This document shows, one piece after another, positions 50,679 through 60,774 of a stretch of DNA of 64,000 nucleotides. Source of the stretch: Aerococcus urinae (GTDB taxonomy: Bacteria > Bacillota > Bacilli > Lactobacillales > Aerococcaceae); assembly GCF_001543175.1 (NCBI RefSeq), contig NZ_CP014161.1:806001-870000 (forward strand), written 5' to 3'. Within the stretch, counting starts at the first letter, position 1. Each line of letters opens with the position of its first letter. The notes under the pieces are model-generated. The model saw only the letters and a program-made list of their open reading frames with translations. It had not been told where the DNA came from and ran no database searches. The translations under genes and the position numbers were made by a program.

Positions 50679-53600
50679 ATGCGTTTACAAATCACACGTA
50701 TTTTAGAAACTAAGGATAACCGTGAGGACACACTGACAGATATGGCAAGTTTCTTAGCGGATGATCAAAATCACCGGGTCTTTTATTTAGTTCCCGAACA
50801 CATGAAGTTTGATATGGAGAAAATTATTCTTGATAATATCCAAGCTTATAAAACTAAATCTGCTAGTGATGACGGGGTCGCCATGATGCGCTTACAGGTT
50901 TTTTCCTTTAAACGACTGGCCTGGTATTTTTTAGAACAAAACCAAGAGCCCATTCAATCAGGATTAGATGATATTGGCCTAATGATGCTGATCAAGCAAA
51001 TCTTAAATGACTTGCAGGAAGATTTACTTATCTTTCGCCGGGAAAGTGGCTATATAGGTTTTCAAGAACAATTAACCCAATTGTTTAAGGAATTTGACCA
51101 GGGGAATATCAGTAGCCAACGTTTAATTGAAATCTACCATACTGTAGAGGCGGAGGTGGACGGCCAAAATCCCCTACTAGAAAACCAATTAGCTAAATTA
51201 AGAGAACTTATTCTTATTTATCAAAGCTTTGAAAGCAAGTTATCTGATCAAATCCTTACTGAACAAGCCCTCTACAAGCAATTAAAGCATTATCTGTCTA
51301 AGACCGATTTATCACAGGTTAGAGTGGTTGTTGATGGCTTTTATCGGTTTACTTCTAATGAGTTTGATATTCTTGGCGACTTATTGGCAGCTTGTGACCA
51401 AGTAGAAGTAATATTAACCCTGGATAGTAAGAAGTCGATGAAGACTGAGTTTAAAGGGCAAGATTTATTTAGTTTGAGTCGGCGAACTTATAATAACCTA
51501 GTTCAATTAGCACAAGCTTTAGATTGTCCTTTAATGCTTGACCGGGTGGGAAAAAGCAACGACCATTTTGATCCAGGCTTTTACATCCTTGACCAGACCC
51601 TAGTCAAGGACTGGTCGAATGAAACGGCTTCTTACCTTGCTATTTCCAAAGAAGAGCAAGATAAAGTTAAAAGTTTGATCCAAGTGTGGTCCTGTCAAAC
51701 CCCTTATATTGAAGCAGAACAAGTGGCTAATCAAATTTATCATTTAGTTAGTTGTCAAGCCTATCGTTATCAGGATATCCAAATTTTGACTAGGGACTTT
51801 GACCAGGTAAGAGAGCAGCTTTTGCCTTATTTAAAGATGAATAATATTCCCTATTTCCTTGACGATAGTGAATCTATGGCGGATCATCCCTTATTCTTGT
51901 TCATTGATGCGCTTATTCGTATTTACCGCTATGATTGGCGTTATGAGGATATCTTTAATCTGTTACGAACTGAACTGTTATTGCCCTTGCAAGATTCTGA
52001 GGATCCCTGGTCTGAAGTCGAAAATTTCCGTCGCGAGGTCGATCTCACAGAAAACGTGGTGCTACAAAATGGCTATGAGGGTAAACAATGGTGGCAGAAG
52101 GGGGTCACTTGGTCCTATTTAAGGGTAGATGATTACGGTCAAGTGGTGGCCAGTGAATCAGATCAAAGAACTCAGGAAATTGCTAATCGTGTTAAAGCCT
52201 TTCTTGCAGAAGCCTTGGATGGCATTTTTACAGCTTTTGACCAGGCAAGCAATAACCATGAAGCCTTGGTCGCACTCTATCAATTCTTAGTTCACTATCA
52301 AATTCCTGAACAATTAATGCTTTGGGCACAAAATAATGCCCTAAATAACCGCTTGGAGGAGGGAAGGCACCACGAACAAGCTTGGCAAGCCTTTATCAAA
52401 GTGCTTGACCAGTATGACCGTTTATTTAAGGACCAAAGTTTTAAAATTCAAGATTTTCAAGAAGTTTTGGCCAGCGCTTTTAACCAGACAAAATATAATA
52501 TGGTTCCCCCAACTTTGGATTCGGTAACGATTCGGGGGATTGACAGCCAGCGTTCAGAACATAAAAAGGTAACCTTCGTGATGGCTTTGACCAAGTCTAA
52601 TTTACCTAAGGCTTATCAAAATAACAGCCTACTGACGGATGAAGATCGTGAAGTTTTAAATCACTATTTTAACTTCAATGAAGGGTTGAATCTAAGTAGC
52701 CAAGTCAAGACAAATAACGAAAAATTTATTGCCTATAAACTCTTTTTATCTGCTAGCGAGCGCTTATATTTGTCTTTTCCCTATAATCAACTAGGGGATA
52801 AAACGACAGATATTTCTCCCTATTTAGCTTACTTAATTGACCGCTTTGACCTCCAAGTTTGGGATAAAAAATCACTAGCCTTGCCAGTGTCTGAGAAAGG
52901 CTCTCTAGTCTTTGGAAATTGGCGTAGTCAATTACATTACTTGATCCAAGTTTATCAAGGCAATAAAAGTCAGCACTTGGCGGTTTCAGATCGATGGGAA
53001 GCACTTAAAGAAGCTCTGAGCCAAGAGACTAAGAGTCGAGATTATAGCCTAAGGGTACTTCAAGGACTAGACCACCAAAATAAAGTGGTCAATTTAAGTT
53101 CAGAGGAAGCAAAAGCCCTATACGGATCACAACTAGCAGTATCCGTCTCGAGCTTAGAATTGTATAATAAGGATCCTTTTTCCTACTTTTTACAGTATGG
53201 CTTAAAGTTAAGAGAGCGGCCCATCTTTAAAATTGATGAACGCTTGACTGGAAGTTATTTCCACCGGGTACTGCAAGAATATTATGATCTAAAGAAACAG
53301 TCAGATGACTCCTTTGATGAACTATTTTCTCATGCGCTCAACACCACGTTAAAGGATCCAACCTATGATATTTTTTCGGCCAACCAGTTCTATAATTACC
53401 AATTAAAACAATTAAACTTTAACCTTAATCGTTTTATCAAACAATTTGATATAAAAATGAATAAGACCAAGTGGCATAACTATGCTAATGAAGCAAGTTT
53501 TGGGATGAAGGCGGATCAATCCTATTCCTTTAGTCTTTCTGATCAGACTAGGGTTCACCTGCGGGGAATTATTGACCGCATTGATACTTTTAATTGGCAG

Positions 53601-54287
53601 TTTAAGGGGCAAGATTACTTAGTTAGTCAAGTCACTGATTATAAATCAGGGGCAAGGGCTATCAATCTTGGAGATATTTTCCAAGGGACTAATATCCAGC
53701 TATATACGTATTTATTAGTATGTTTGGAAAAATTTCAATCCCAAAATCCCGACAAAAAGATTATTCCCTTTGGCGCTTTTTACCAAAAGGTGAGTGCTCC
53801 TTTGAAAAAGATTGAAAATCAAAGCGAATATGCTGAGATGATGGAAAAAAATGCTAGGGGTACTGTCGATTTAAGTCAGGAATTAAAAAGCAATGAATAT
53901 TTCCTAGCTAGCCAGCAATTACTCGAGGACATTATGAAAGCGGGCTATGATGGGGAAGACTTGTATGCTTATGGACTGAAAAAAGACGGTGATTTTGATA
54001 AGAATAGGTCGCGAAAAATACTGACTTTAAAAGAATTCCAAGCCTTATTAGACTACATAAAAGAAATTATTTATATTAGCTCTGAAAATATCATGAGTGG
54101 TGATATTCAATTACGTCCCCTCGAAGATGAAAAATATCTTCCCTCGACGACAGCCTATAAAAGTATTGCTCAGTTTGATTTAACCGAGCCAGGCAGACAC
54201 TATCGTGACCGATTAAAGCTCTCTAAGGAAACCTTTTTCCAAATGATCGCCAATGAATTAAATGAGACAAGTGAGGAGGAAGAATAA
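50679..54287 (+). CDS. rexB: ATP-dependent nuclease subunit B (RexB)
   Basis: 1202 residues. Partner of RexA/AddA in the double-strand break repair helicase-nuclease that loads RecA at Chi. The inactive helicase N-terminus starts RLQITRILETKDN; the C-terminal RecB-type nuclease is seen in GIIDRIDTF and TDYKSG (catalytic Asp and Lys). The position where AddB has a Cys of its Fe-S cluster reads ELYNKDPFSYF, with no Cys, so this is the Fe-S-less RexB type of Lactobacillales. Two bases before rexA. Confidence 0.94.
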   Translation: MRLQITRILETKDNREDTLTDMASFLADDQNHRVFYLVPEHMKFDMEKIILDNIQAYKTKSASDDGVAMMRLQVFSFKRLAWYFLEQNQEPIQSGLDDIGLMMLIKQILNDLQEDLLIFRRESGYIGFQEQLTQLFKEFDQGNISSQRLIEIYHTVEAEVDGQNPLLENQLAKLRELILIYQSFESKLSDQILTEQALYKQLKHYLSKTDLSQVRVVVDGFYRFTSNEFDILGDLLAACDQVEVILTLDSKKSMKTEFKGQDLFSLSRRTYNNLVQLAQALDCPLMLDRVGKSNDHFDPGFYILDQTLVKDWSNETASYLAISKEEQDKVKSLIQVWSCQTPYIEAEQVANQIYHLVSCQAYRYQDIQILTRDFDQVREQLLPYLKMNNIPYFLDDSESMADHPLFLFIDALIRIYRYDWRYEDIFNLLRTELLLPLQDSEDPWSEVENFRREVDLTENVVLQNGYEGKQWWQKGVTWSYLRVDDYGQVVASESDQRTQEIANRVKAFLAEALDGIFTAFDQASNNHEALVALYQFLVHYQIPEQLMLWAQNNALNNRLEEGRHHEQAWQAFIKVLDQYDRLFKDQSFKIQDFQEVLASAFNQTKYNMVPPTLDSVTIRGIDSQRSEHKKVTFVMALTKSNLPKAYQNNSLLTDEDREVLNHYFNFNEGLNLSSQVKTNNEKFIAYKLFLSASERLYLSFPYNQLGDKTTDISPYLAYLIDRFDLQVWDKKSLALPVSEKGSLVFGNWRSQLHYLIQVYQGNKSQHLAVSDRWEALKEALSQETKSRDYSLRVLQGLDHQNKVVNLSSEEAKALYGSQLAVSVSSLELYNKDPFSYFLQYGLKLRERPIFKIDERLTGSYFHRVLQEYYDLKKQSDDSFDELFSHALNTTLKDPTYDIFSANQFYNYQLKQLNFNLNRFIKQFDIKMNKTKWHNYANEASFGMKADQSYSFSLSDQTRVHLRGIIDRIDTFNWQFKGQDYLVSQVTDYKSGARAINLGDIFQGTNIQLYTYLLVCLEKFQSQNPDKKIIPFGAFYQKVSAPLKKIENQSEYAEMMEKNARGTVDLSQELKSNEYFLASQQLLEDIMKAGYDGEDLYAYGLKKDGDFDKNRSRKILTLKEFQALLDYIKEIIYISSENIMSGDIQLRPLEDEKYLPSTTAYKSIAQFDLTEPGRHYRDRLKLSKETFFQMIANELNETSEEEE

Positions 54288-54289
54288 GG

Positions 54290-57200
54290 GTGGAAATACC
54301 AATTAAACCGCAAAATGCAACTTATACGGACCAACAATGGTCTGCTATTCATTTAAACCAGCATAATTTATTACTTTCGGCCTCAGCTGGCTCAGGAAAA
54401 ACCCGGGTCTTGGTTGAGAGAATTATTAATCAAGTGAAAAGTGGGCGTAAGTTATCCGAACTCTTAGTGGTTACTTTTACCGAATTAGCTGCTAAGGAAA
54501 TGAAAGAACGTATTGAGAAAAGCCTAAAAGATGAAATTAACCGTGAGCTAGATAATCAAAAAAGATTTCATCTCCAAAGAGAAGTTCAAGCCCTGCCCCA
54601 AGCGAATATCTCGACCATTGATGCTTTTTGTCGGCAAGTGATCAATCGCTACTATTATCTAATTGATCTGGATCCTAAATTTCGCCTAGTGACCGATGAG
54701 ACGGAATGGTTACTTTTTTATGAGAAAGTTTGGAAAAAGTTAAAAGAAGACCTTTTAGACCGTGAAAGTGATATTTATGGCGATTATCATGATGAATTTG
54801 TGATCCTCAGCAATAATTATTCAGATGGCCGGCAAGCCAGTGATGAAAAGCTTAGCCAGTTAATTTTTGATTTGTATAATAAGGCACGGTCTCACGCCAA
54901 CCCTAAGGGCTGGCTCCAAGAAGCCTTAAAGTATTATCAAACTGATGAGACTTATTCAAAAAGCAATTTTTACCGTCAGGAGCTGGTCCCTTATTTATCT
55001 CAGCTACTGGAAAATCGCTATATCAAAGCCTTTACTGCCTATGAAGAAAGTATTCCCAGTCAAGGTCTAGTAGGAGATGAAAGAGGCGAAGGCATTCAGA
55101 AATTAATTGCTGGTATCCAAGAACAAAAGCAGTTTTTTATCCATTTAAAAGACCTGCTAGAAAACAAGGACTATCAAGCAACCTATGAGTATTTTAACAA
55201 CCGGCCCAAATTTGCTTTTATTAACTACAAGGTTAAGGCCAAGTCTCCAGCTATGGATCAAAAAAAGGCCCTAAGATCTGCTTATAGTCAACTGCTAAAA
55301 GACTTACAATTAAATGCTAAAATCAACCAAACTGACCTTTATAAATTTCTAGCCTTTGATGAAGAGACCACAAATAAAATGCTGGAAGAGAGCCACCGCT
55401 TAGCTTCCGCCATTGTCCATTTGTGTCAGTTATTCATTGACCGCATGCAAGCAAAAATGCTTGAAGAAAAGCAGCTGGACTTTCAAGCCATTGAATTATA
55501 TACTTATCAAATTTTAAGTCTGACTGATCCCGACAAGAATGAAGCCCTGCTTTATTATCAGTCCCGCTTTAAAGAAGTCATGGTCGATGAGTATCAAGAC
55601 GTCAATGGCCTGCAAGAGGCGATCATTCAAGCGGTTAGTCAAGAAGATCGTTCCCATAATCGCTTTATGGTAGGGGATGTGAAGCAAAGTATCTATCGCT
55701 TCCGCTATGCCGACCCTAAATTATTTATGGACAAGTACCAGCGCTATGCTAACTTTGACGATCAAACGTCGCCTTTTGAGGAGCCTTCTTATCGAATCAA
55801 TCTAGCGGAAAATTTCCGTAGTCGCCCTGAGATATTAAGCTTTGTCAACTTTGTGTTTTCTCAATTAATGGACGAAACAATTGGTGGAGTCGATTATCTT
55901 TCTGAAGGACAGTTAAGTGTGGGAGCCACTTGGTACCCAGACCTAGAAGGCTATGAAACGGAAGTCTTATTAGTTGAAGAAAATGAGGATTACCGTCAAA
56001 GCTTGGATAGCAATCAAGAACTGTCTCGAACCGAACTCCAAGCAGAAGTGATTGCCCAAAAAATAATTTCGCTCATGCAAAAGGGCTTTAAGATTTATGA
56101 TAAGGACGCAACTAGTGAAGATAAGATGCGCCCGCTACGCTATAGTGATATTGTTATTTTAGGAAGCAATCGTACTTTTTATCAGGATTTAGAAAACATT
56201 TTAACTCAATACGATATACCGATTATGCAAGACAAAAAGCAAAATTATTTCCAACGGACTGAAATAATGACCATGGTAGAGCTATTGAAATTAATTGATA
56301 ATCCTTATCAAGATATTCCTTTGGCAGCAGTATTACGGTCACCAATTATTGGCTTGACTGAACCAGAAATGGCCAAGATACGCATGGCTGAGCGCGAGGG
56401 GACTTATTTTGAAGCGGTCCAATCTTATATTGATTCTCACCAAAATGAAAGGGATAATGACCTACTTAATAAACTCCAACAACTGCTCGATTGGCTCCAG
56501 TTTTGGCGTAGTTTTACCAAAGAGCATTCGATAGCTCAATTAATTTGGCAAATCTACCAAGATACAGGCTATTTAGACTATGTGAGTGGGATGACCAATG
56601 GTTTACAACGCGAAAGTAACTTACACGGCTTATATAAAAGAGCCTATGATTTTGAGGAAAAGCAATTCAGGGGCCTTTTTCAGTTTATTCGTTTCATTGA
56701 AAAAATGCAGGAACGCGAGAAGGACTTAGAAAGTCCACAGACCATCGATCTCAATCAAAATGCAGTCCAATTAATGACCGTCCATGCCAGTAAAGGACTA
56801 GAATTCCCGCTTGTTTTTTACTTCAATATGGCTAAGGGATTCAATGTCGACGATCTGAAGAATGAACTGTTGATTAATGACCAAATAGGTATTGGGGTTA
56901 AAGTAAAAGACCGTTTCAATGGCATTAGCTATAACAATCCGATTCGTTTGCTGGCTGAACACTATGAGCGCCTTGAACTTAGTGCAGAGGAACAACGTAA
57001 GTTATATGTGGCCTTAACCCGGGCTGAGCAAAAACTTTATCTAGTAGGCGCGACAGAAGCCCGAGATAAAACTTTTGATCAATGGATTAAATGGGCCGAC
57101 TTGAGTCAAAAAAATCAGGTCATCGATGAGAGTCTACGCGCTATTTCTAATCAAAGCGATAATATCCAAAAATGGATCGGAACTTCAATTGCCCGCCATC

Positions 57201-58138
57201 CGGATTTTAGAAATAAAAGTCATTATGACCAGGTCCCACAATCTAGCTATCAAAGCGTGACTACGGATTTTTATATCCAGGTGGTCAATGAGGAAGAACT
57301 CTTAACCCACACAGCCTTTCAAAATATTCAGCTTGCGCCCGAAAAGGCAAGTGTTGAGGGAGAGAATGCTCAAACAGAGATTATTTCATCGCCCTTGGAC
57401 TATGACTATCCTTATCGGGAAGCTAGTCAGACGAGTAGTTATCAGTCAGTGTCGGAATTAAAGCGGCTGTTTGAGGAACCAGAAGATGGCCGTCAAATGC
57501 AGTGGCGCTATTCAAATAATCAGAGTGAAGCAGTGCAAGGTCTGCGGTTTACTCCGAGTCACTATCCCGCTCCAGAATTTATTCAGAGCCAAGCGGAACA
57601 TAGCCCTACTGAGCATGGCTCAGCCGTTCATTTACTTCTCCAAGCCATGAACTTAAAGGCTATGCCTAGTTTCGACTCACTATCCGAAAGCTATAAGGAC
57701 TTAGTTGCTAAGGAACTGCTCGAAGAAAGTAGTTTAAGTGAGGCTGATTTAAAGCAGTTATTGGCTTTCTTTGAAACACCTATGGGTAAGAGAATTATTC
57801 ATCCTAAGAGCCAAGTTTACCGGGAACAGCCTTTTTCCTATTTACTGCCTTATCGCCAACTAAAGTCCTCTACTGGGCTAGCCCCCAATGATAAGGTCCT
57901 CATTCACGGAATCATTGATGGATTTCTCATTGATGAAAATGACCAGGTATGGCTGTTTGACTATAAAACCGACCATATTGGCTATTTACCCGCTAAAGAG
58001 CAAAGGCAAGCCCTGTTGAAACGCTACCGTGTCCAAATGTCACTTTATAAAAAAGCTTTAACTTCAATTTTAGAACGACCGGTGGATTATGCGGTCTTGA
58101 TAGCCCTGGATTCTTTAGAGACTTTCCTGGTGGAATAA
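54290..58138 (+). CDS. addA: Helicase-nuclease subunit A (AddA/RexA)
   Basis: 1282 residues. UvrD-type helicase with C-terminal nuclease. Helicase motifs in order: I SASAGSGKTRV, Ia VVTFTELAAKEMKER, II MVDEYQDVN, III MVGDVKQSIYRFR, IV LAENFRSRPEIL, V VHASKGLEFPLVF, VI YVALTRAEQKLYL. Nuclease motif GIIDGFLID with LFDYKTDHI at about residue 1220. GTG start at 54290 with AGGAGGAAG about ten bases upstream inside rexB. The pair forms the RexAB complex. Confidence 0.95.
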   Translation: MEIPIKPQNATYTDQQWSAIHLNQHNLLLSASAGSGKTRVLVERIINQVKSGRKLSELLVVTFTELAAKEMKERIEKSLKDEINRELDNQKRFHLQREVQALPQANISTIDAFCRQVINRYYYLIDLDPKFRLVTDETEWLLFYEKVWKKLKEDLLDRESDIYGDYHDEFVILSNNYSDGRQASDEKLSQLIFDLYNKARSHANPKGWLQEALKYYQTDETYSKSNFYRQELVPYLSQLLENRYIKAFTAYEESIPSQGLVGDERGEGIQKLIAGIQEQKQFFIHLKDLLENKDYQATYEYFNNRPKFAFINYKVKAKSPAMDQKKALRSAYSQLLKDLQLNAKINQTDLYKFLAFDEETTNKMLEESHRLASAIVHLCQLFIDRMQAKMLEEKQLDFQAIELYTYQILSLTDPDKNEALLYYQSRFKEVMVDEYQDVNGLQEAIIQAVSQEDRSHNRFMVGDVKQSIYRFRYADPKLFMDKYQRYANFDDQTSPFEEPSYRINLAENFRSRPEILSFVNFVFSQLMDETIGGVDYLSEGQLSVGATWYPDLEGYETEVLLVEENEDYRQSLDSNQELSRTELQAEVIAQKIISLMQKGFKIYDKDATSEDKMRPLRYSDIVILGSNRTFYQDLENILTQYDIPIMQDKKQNYFQRTEIMTMVELLKLIDNPYQDIPLAAVLRSPIIGLTEPEMAKIRMAEREGTYFEAVQSYIDSHQNERDNDLLNKLQQLLDWLQFWRSFTKEHSIAQLIWQIYQDTGYLDYVSGMTNGLQRESNLHGLYKRAYDFEEKQFRGLFQFIRFIEKMQEREKDLESPQTIDLNQNAVQLMTVHASKGLEFPLVFYFNMAKGFNVDDLKNELLINDQIGIGVKVKDRFNGISYNNPIRLLAEHYERLELSAEEQRKLYVALTRAEQKLYLVGATEARDKTFDQWIKWADLSQKNQVIDESLRAISNQSDNIQKWIGTSIARHPDFRNKSHYDQVPQSSYQSVTTDFYIQVVNEEELLTHTAFQNIQLAPEKASVEGENAQTEIISSPLDYDYPYREASQTSSYQSVSELKRLFEEPEDGRQMQWRYSNNQSEAVQGLRFTPSHYPAPEFIQSQAEHSPTEHGSAVHLLLQAMNLKAMPSFDSLSESYKDLVAKELLEESSLSEADLKQLLAFFETPMGKRIIHPKSQVYREQPFSYLLPYRQLKSSTGLAPNDKVLIHGIIDGFLIDENDQVWLFDYKTDHIGYLPAKEQRQALLKRYRVQMSLYKKALTSILERPVDYAVLIALDSLETFLVE

Positions 58139-58152
58139 AAATTAAATAAATC

Positions 58153-58182
58153 TTGCTTTAAAGGGGATAAACATGCTATAAT
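58153..58182 (+). promoter_or_regulatory. Promoter of tRNA-Gly
   Basis: TTGCTT (58153-58158), 18-base spacer and perfect TATAAT (58177-58182) with an upstream TGC extended element. Confidence 0.65.
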
Positions 58183-58212
58183 AACTTTTGTTGAAAAGAG
58201 CATGTTTGTTCT

Positions 58213-58283
58213 GCGGGTGTAGTTTAGTGGTAAAACTGCAGCTTCCCAAGCTGTCGTCGCGAGTTCGATTCTCGTCACCCGCT
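58213..58283 (+). tRNA. tRNA-Gly (anticodon CCC)
   Basis: 71 bases: acceptor GCGGGTG / CACCCGC with discriminator T, short D arm, anticodon stem GCAGC / GCTGT around loop TTCCCAA, T arm CGAGTTCGATTCTCG. The anticodon CCC reads GGG. CCA is not encoded. Single tRNA with its own promoter and terminator. Confidence 0.96.
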
Positions 58284-58298
58284 TTATATTGACTATTA

Positions 58299-58328
58299 AA
58301 GTGAGACTAGCTTGTCTCACTTTTTATT
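58299..58328 (+). terminator. Intrinsic terminator after tRNA-Gly
   Basis: AAGTGAGAC (58299-58307), loop TAGCTT, GTCTCACTT (58314-58322), T-rich tail. Confidence 0.8.
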
Positions 58329-58350
58329 TGTATTTAAAAGGAGAGTTAAT

Positions 58351-58941
58351 GTGAAATACTATGCGGTAAAAAAAGGGCGAAAAACGGGAATTTTCACTGA
58401 TTGGCCAACTTGTAAAAAAGCCATCGATAAGTACCCCAATGCCGTCTATAAATCCTTTAGCAGTCAAGCAGCAGCGGAGAACTTTTTAAGCGATCAAGGT
58501 AGTCAACCTGTCAGGGTCGATTCTAATGACCAGGTTTTAGCTTATGTTGATGGTAGTTTCATGACTACCAATAATCGATATGGTTTTGGTGGGATTCTCC
58601 TTTACCAAGGCGAAGAATATACCTTCTTTGGTGGTGGCGATGATCCAGAATTAGTTAAAATGCGCAATGTCGCTGGGGAAATGATGGCCAGTATGCGGGC
58701 TGTGAAAGCGGCAATTAAATTAGAAGCTAAAGCAATCCTTATTCATTTTGATTATCAAGGAATTGAAAAATGGGTTACTGGCGAATGGCAAGCTAAAAAT
58801 GAATTTACTCAGTCATACCGCCAATTTATGTTAGATAAAGAAAAAGAAATTAAGATTCATTTTGTTAAGGTCAAGGCCCACTCAAACGATCATTATAACG
58901 ATATAGCTGACCAGCTTGCTAAGAAGGGTGCACTTAACTAA
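58351..58941 (+). CDS. Ribonuclease H family protein with N-terminal hybrid-binding domain
   Basis: 196 residues. The first about 45 residues (KYYAVKKGRKTGIFTDWPTCKKAI) form the RNA:DNA hybrid-binding domain seen in eukaryotic-type RNase HI and viroplasmin. Type 1 RNase H follows, with catalytic acidic residues in YVDGSF, in GEMMAS, in IHFDYQG and in DQLAKKG. It cleaves RNA in hybrids. GTG 58351 has AAAAGGAGAG upstream; the ATG one base earlier reads straight into a stop. Starts a run of closely spaced genes with lspA and the pseudouridine synthase. Confidence 0.9.
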   Translation: MKYYAVKKGRKTGIFTDWPTCKKAIDKYPNAVYKSFSSQAAAENFLSDQGSQPVRVDSNDQVLAYVDGSFMTTNNRYGFGGILLYQGEEYTFFGGGDDPELVKMRNVAGEMMASMRAVKAAIKLEAKAILIHFDYQGIEKWVTGEWQAKNEFTQSYRQFMLDKEKEIKIHFVKVKAHSNDHYNDIADQLAKKGALN

Positions 58942-58963
58942 AATAAGTTAAAGGAGTTCAATC

Positions 58964-59413
58964 ATGTTTTTTTATCTCTTAAGCGTTATCTTAGTGATTA
59001 TTGATCAAATGATAAAAGCGTGGACGGTGAATCATATCGCCTTAAATGAAACGATCCCTTTTATTCCCAATCTTTTATCCTTACATTACTTACAAAATAG
59101 TGGGGCAGCCTGGGGAATGCTTGCTGGTCATATGTGGTTATTTATTCCCATTACTTTACTTGTTAGTGGCTTAATCATTTATTATTACCACCATGACAAT
59201 GTCCACCATCCCTTATATGTGACCAGTTTATCCTTATTACTTGCAGGGGCGGTTGGAAATTTTATTGACCGTGTTCGTTTGGGTTATGTCGTGGATATGT
59301 TTAAACTAGAGTTTATGGATTTTCCCGTTTTTAATTTTGCGGATACTTGTTTAAGTTTGGGAGTTATTATCTTTATCATTTACTTATTATTCTTTGAATC
59401 AAAAGAGGAGTGA
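58964..59413 (+). CDS. lspA: Lipoprotein signal peptidase II
   Basis: 149 residues, four membrane spans. Cleaves signal peptides of lipidated prolipoproteins, such as the lipoprotein encoded at 61969. Catalytic Asp residues lie in GNFIDRV and FNFADTC; NSGAAWGML is the conserved NxGAAF-like motif. Shine-Dalgarno AAAGGAG before ATG 58964. Five bases before the next gene. Confidence 0.96.
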   Translation: MFFYLLSVILVIIDQMIKAWTVNHIALNETIPFIPNLLSLHYLQNSGAAWGMLAGHMWLFIPITLLVSGLIIYYYHHDNVHHPLYVTSLSLLLAGAVGNFIDRVRLGYVVDMFKLEFMDFPVFNFADTCLSLGVIIFIIYLLFFESKEE

Positions 59414-59417
59414 TTTC

Positions 59418-60365
59418 ATGCTTGAGAAAAGCTATGAATATCATGATGATCAGAGCCTGCGTTTGGATCGTTATTTGAGTCAGCGTTTAGATAGTTATAG
59501 CCGTAGTGAGATAGCCCAATGGATTAAAACGGGTCGAGTGAAAGTGAATAAGCAAGTAGTTAAGCCCAGTTACCGTTTAAACCCTATGGATAAGATCGCC
59601 TTATCGATTGAGGAAGAACAAAAGCTTCCGATAGTGGGAGAACCGCTTGATCTAGACATCGTTTATGAAGATGAAGATCTCTTAGTGATTAATAAAGCCA
59701 AAGGAATGGTCGTTCATCCCTCCAAGGGCCATTTAAGCGGGACCTTAGTCAATGCCTTATTAGCCTATGCCCAAAAAAATCATTTTACATTGAGTGACTT
59801 AGGGGACTATTATCGCCCAGGAATTGTTCATCGGCTGGATAAAGATACCAGTGGCCTAATGGTAGTCGCCAAATCAGACCAAGCTTACCAAGCTTTGCTT
59901 GAAGACTTGGCTAATCACCAAGTAGATAGAAAATATCTTGCCCTGATTTACGGTCATTTGCCGGATAAACAGGGGACGATTGATATTCCCTTGCGTCGTC
60001 ATTCTAAAGACCGGATGCGTTATGTGGGCGACCCTTTAGGTAAAGAAGCAGTGACCCATTTTAAGCAAATCGCTCAAGCGGAAAACTATGCCTTGCTGCG
60101 CTTAAGTTTGGAAACTGGTCGTACTCACCAGATCAGGGCCCACTTAGCTTACTTGGACCATCCTGTTGTCGATGACCCACTCTATGCCAAAGCCTATCAG
60201 CAGCGATTTTTTAGCCAGCAGGGACAATGTCTCCATGCCTATGAAATATCATTCAATCACCCGATCACTAAAGAAAAACTTAGCTTTCAGGTTAATCCGC
60301 CTAAGAACTTTATGACCATATTAGATAAGGCTCTACCTAACTATGATTTACAGTTGGAGGAATAG
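59418..60365 (+). CDS. RluD-type 23S rRNA pseudouridine synthase
   Basis: 315 residues. N-terminal S4 RNA-binding domain (RLDRYLSQRLDSYSRSEIAQWIKTGRVKVN split over residues about 14-45), then the catalytic RluA/RluD domain with HRLDKDTSGLMV carrying the catalytic Asp and GRTHQIRAHLA. ATG 59418 has GAGGAG just inside the end of lspA. lspA followed by this gene is the conserved Firmicutes order, often before pyrR; here pyrR does not follow. Confidence 0.93.
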   Translation: MLEKSYEYHDDQSLRLDRYLSQRLDSYSRSEIAQWIKTGRVKVNKQVVKPSYRLNPMDKIALSIEEEQKLPIVGEPLDLDIVYEDEDLLVINKAKGMVVHPSKGHLSGTLVNALLAYAQKNHFTLSDLGDYYRPGIVHRLDKDTSGLMVVAKSDQAYQALLEDLANHQVDRKYLALIYGHLPDKQGTIDIPLRRHSKDRMRYVGDPLGKEAVTHFKQIAQAENYALLRLSLETGRTHQIRAHLAYLDHPVVDDPLYAKAYQQRFFSQQGQCLHAYEISFNHPITKEKLSFQVNPPKNFMTILDKALPNYDLQLEE

Positions 60366-60394
60366 AAGCCTTGGAGGCTATAATTTTCTTAAAC

Positions 60395-60423
60395 TTGGCA
60401 AGTCAGATAATTTTTAGTACAAT
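60395..60423 (+). promoter_or_regulatory. Promoter of yneF
   Basis: TTGGCA (60395-60400), 17-base spacer, TACAAT (60418-60423), 34 bases before the start codon. Confidence 0.6.
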
Positions 60424-60457
60424 TAAAAAGATGTTTATATAGAGGGGGAAATCATTC

Positions 60458-60676
60458 ATGTCAAATTTTGCTTGGATTATTATTATCATTATTACTTTGA
60501 TTATCGGTATGATCTTAGGTTTCTTTATTGCTCGTCGTTATATGATGAACTATTTCCAAGATAACCCACCAATTTCAGCTGATATGATTCGGACGATGAT
60601 GGCACAAATGGGGCAAAAACCTTCCGAAAAACGTGTCCAACAAATTATTAATTCCATGAAAAAAACGAAAAAATAA
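60458..60676 (+). CDS. yneF: YneF family (UPF0154) membrane protein
   Basis: 72 residues. One N-terminal membrane helix (WIIIIIITLIIGMILGFFIA) followed by ARRYMMNYFQDNPPIS and ADMIRTMMAQMGQKPSEK, the conserved UPF0154 sequence. Function unknown. Own promoter and terminator; AGAGGGGG Shine-Dalgarno region. Confidence 0.93.
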   Translation: MSNFAWIIIIIITLIIGMILGFFIARRYMMNYFQDNPPISADMIRTMMAQMGQKPSEKRVQQIINSMKKTKK

Positions 60677-60683
60677 TCTTTAG

Positions 60684-60720
60684 GAGGTTGGAGGAATTCC
60701 AGCCTCTATTTCTTTTATCT
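60684..60720 (+). terminator. Intrinsic terminator after yneF
   Basis: GAGGTTGGA (60684-60692) and TCCAGCCTC (60698-60706) with G-U pairs, then a T-rich run. Confidence 0.75.
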
Positions 60721-60774
60721 TTTTTTAAATGGCTAGCATAGTTGATGCTTGAAAATCTTAGCGAGGTGACAAAG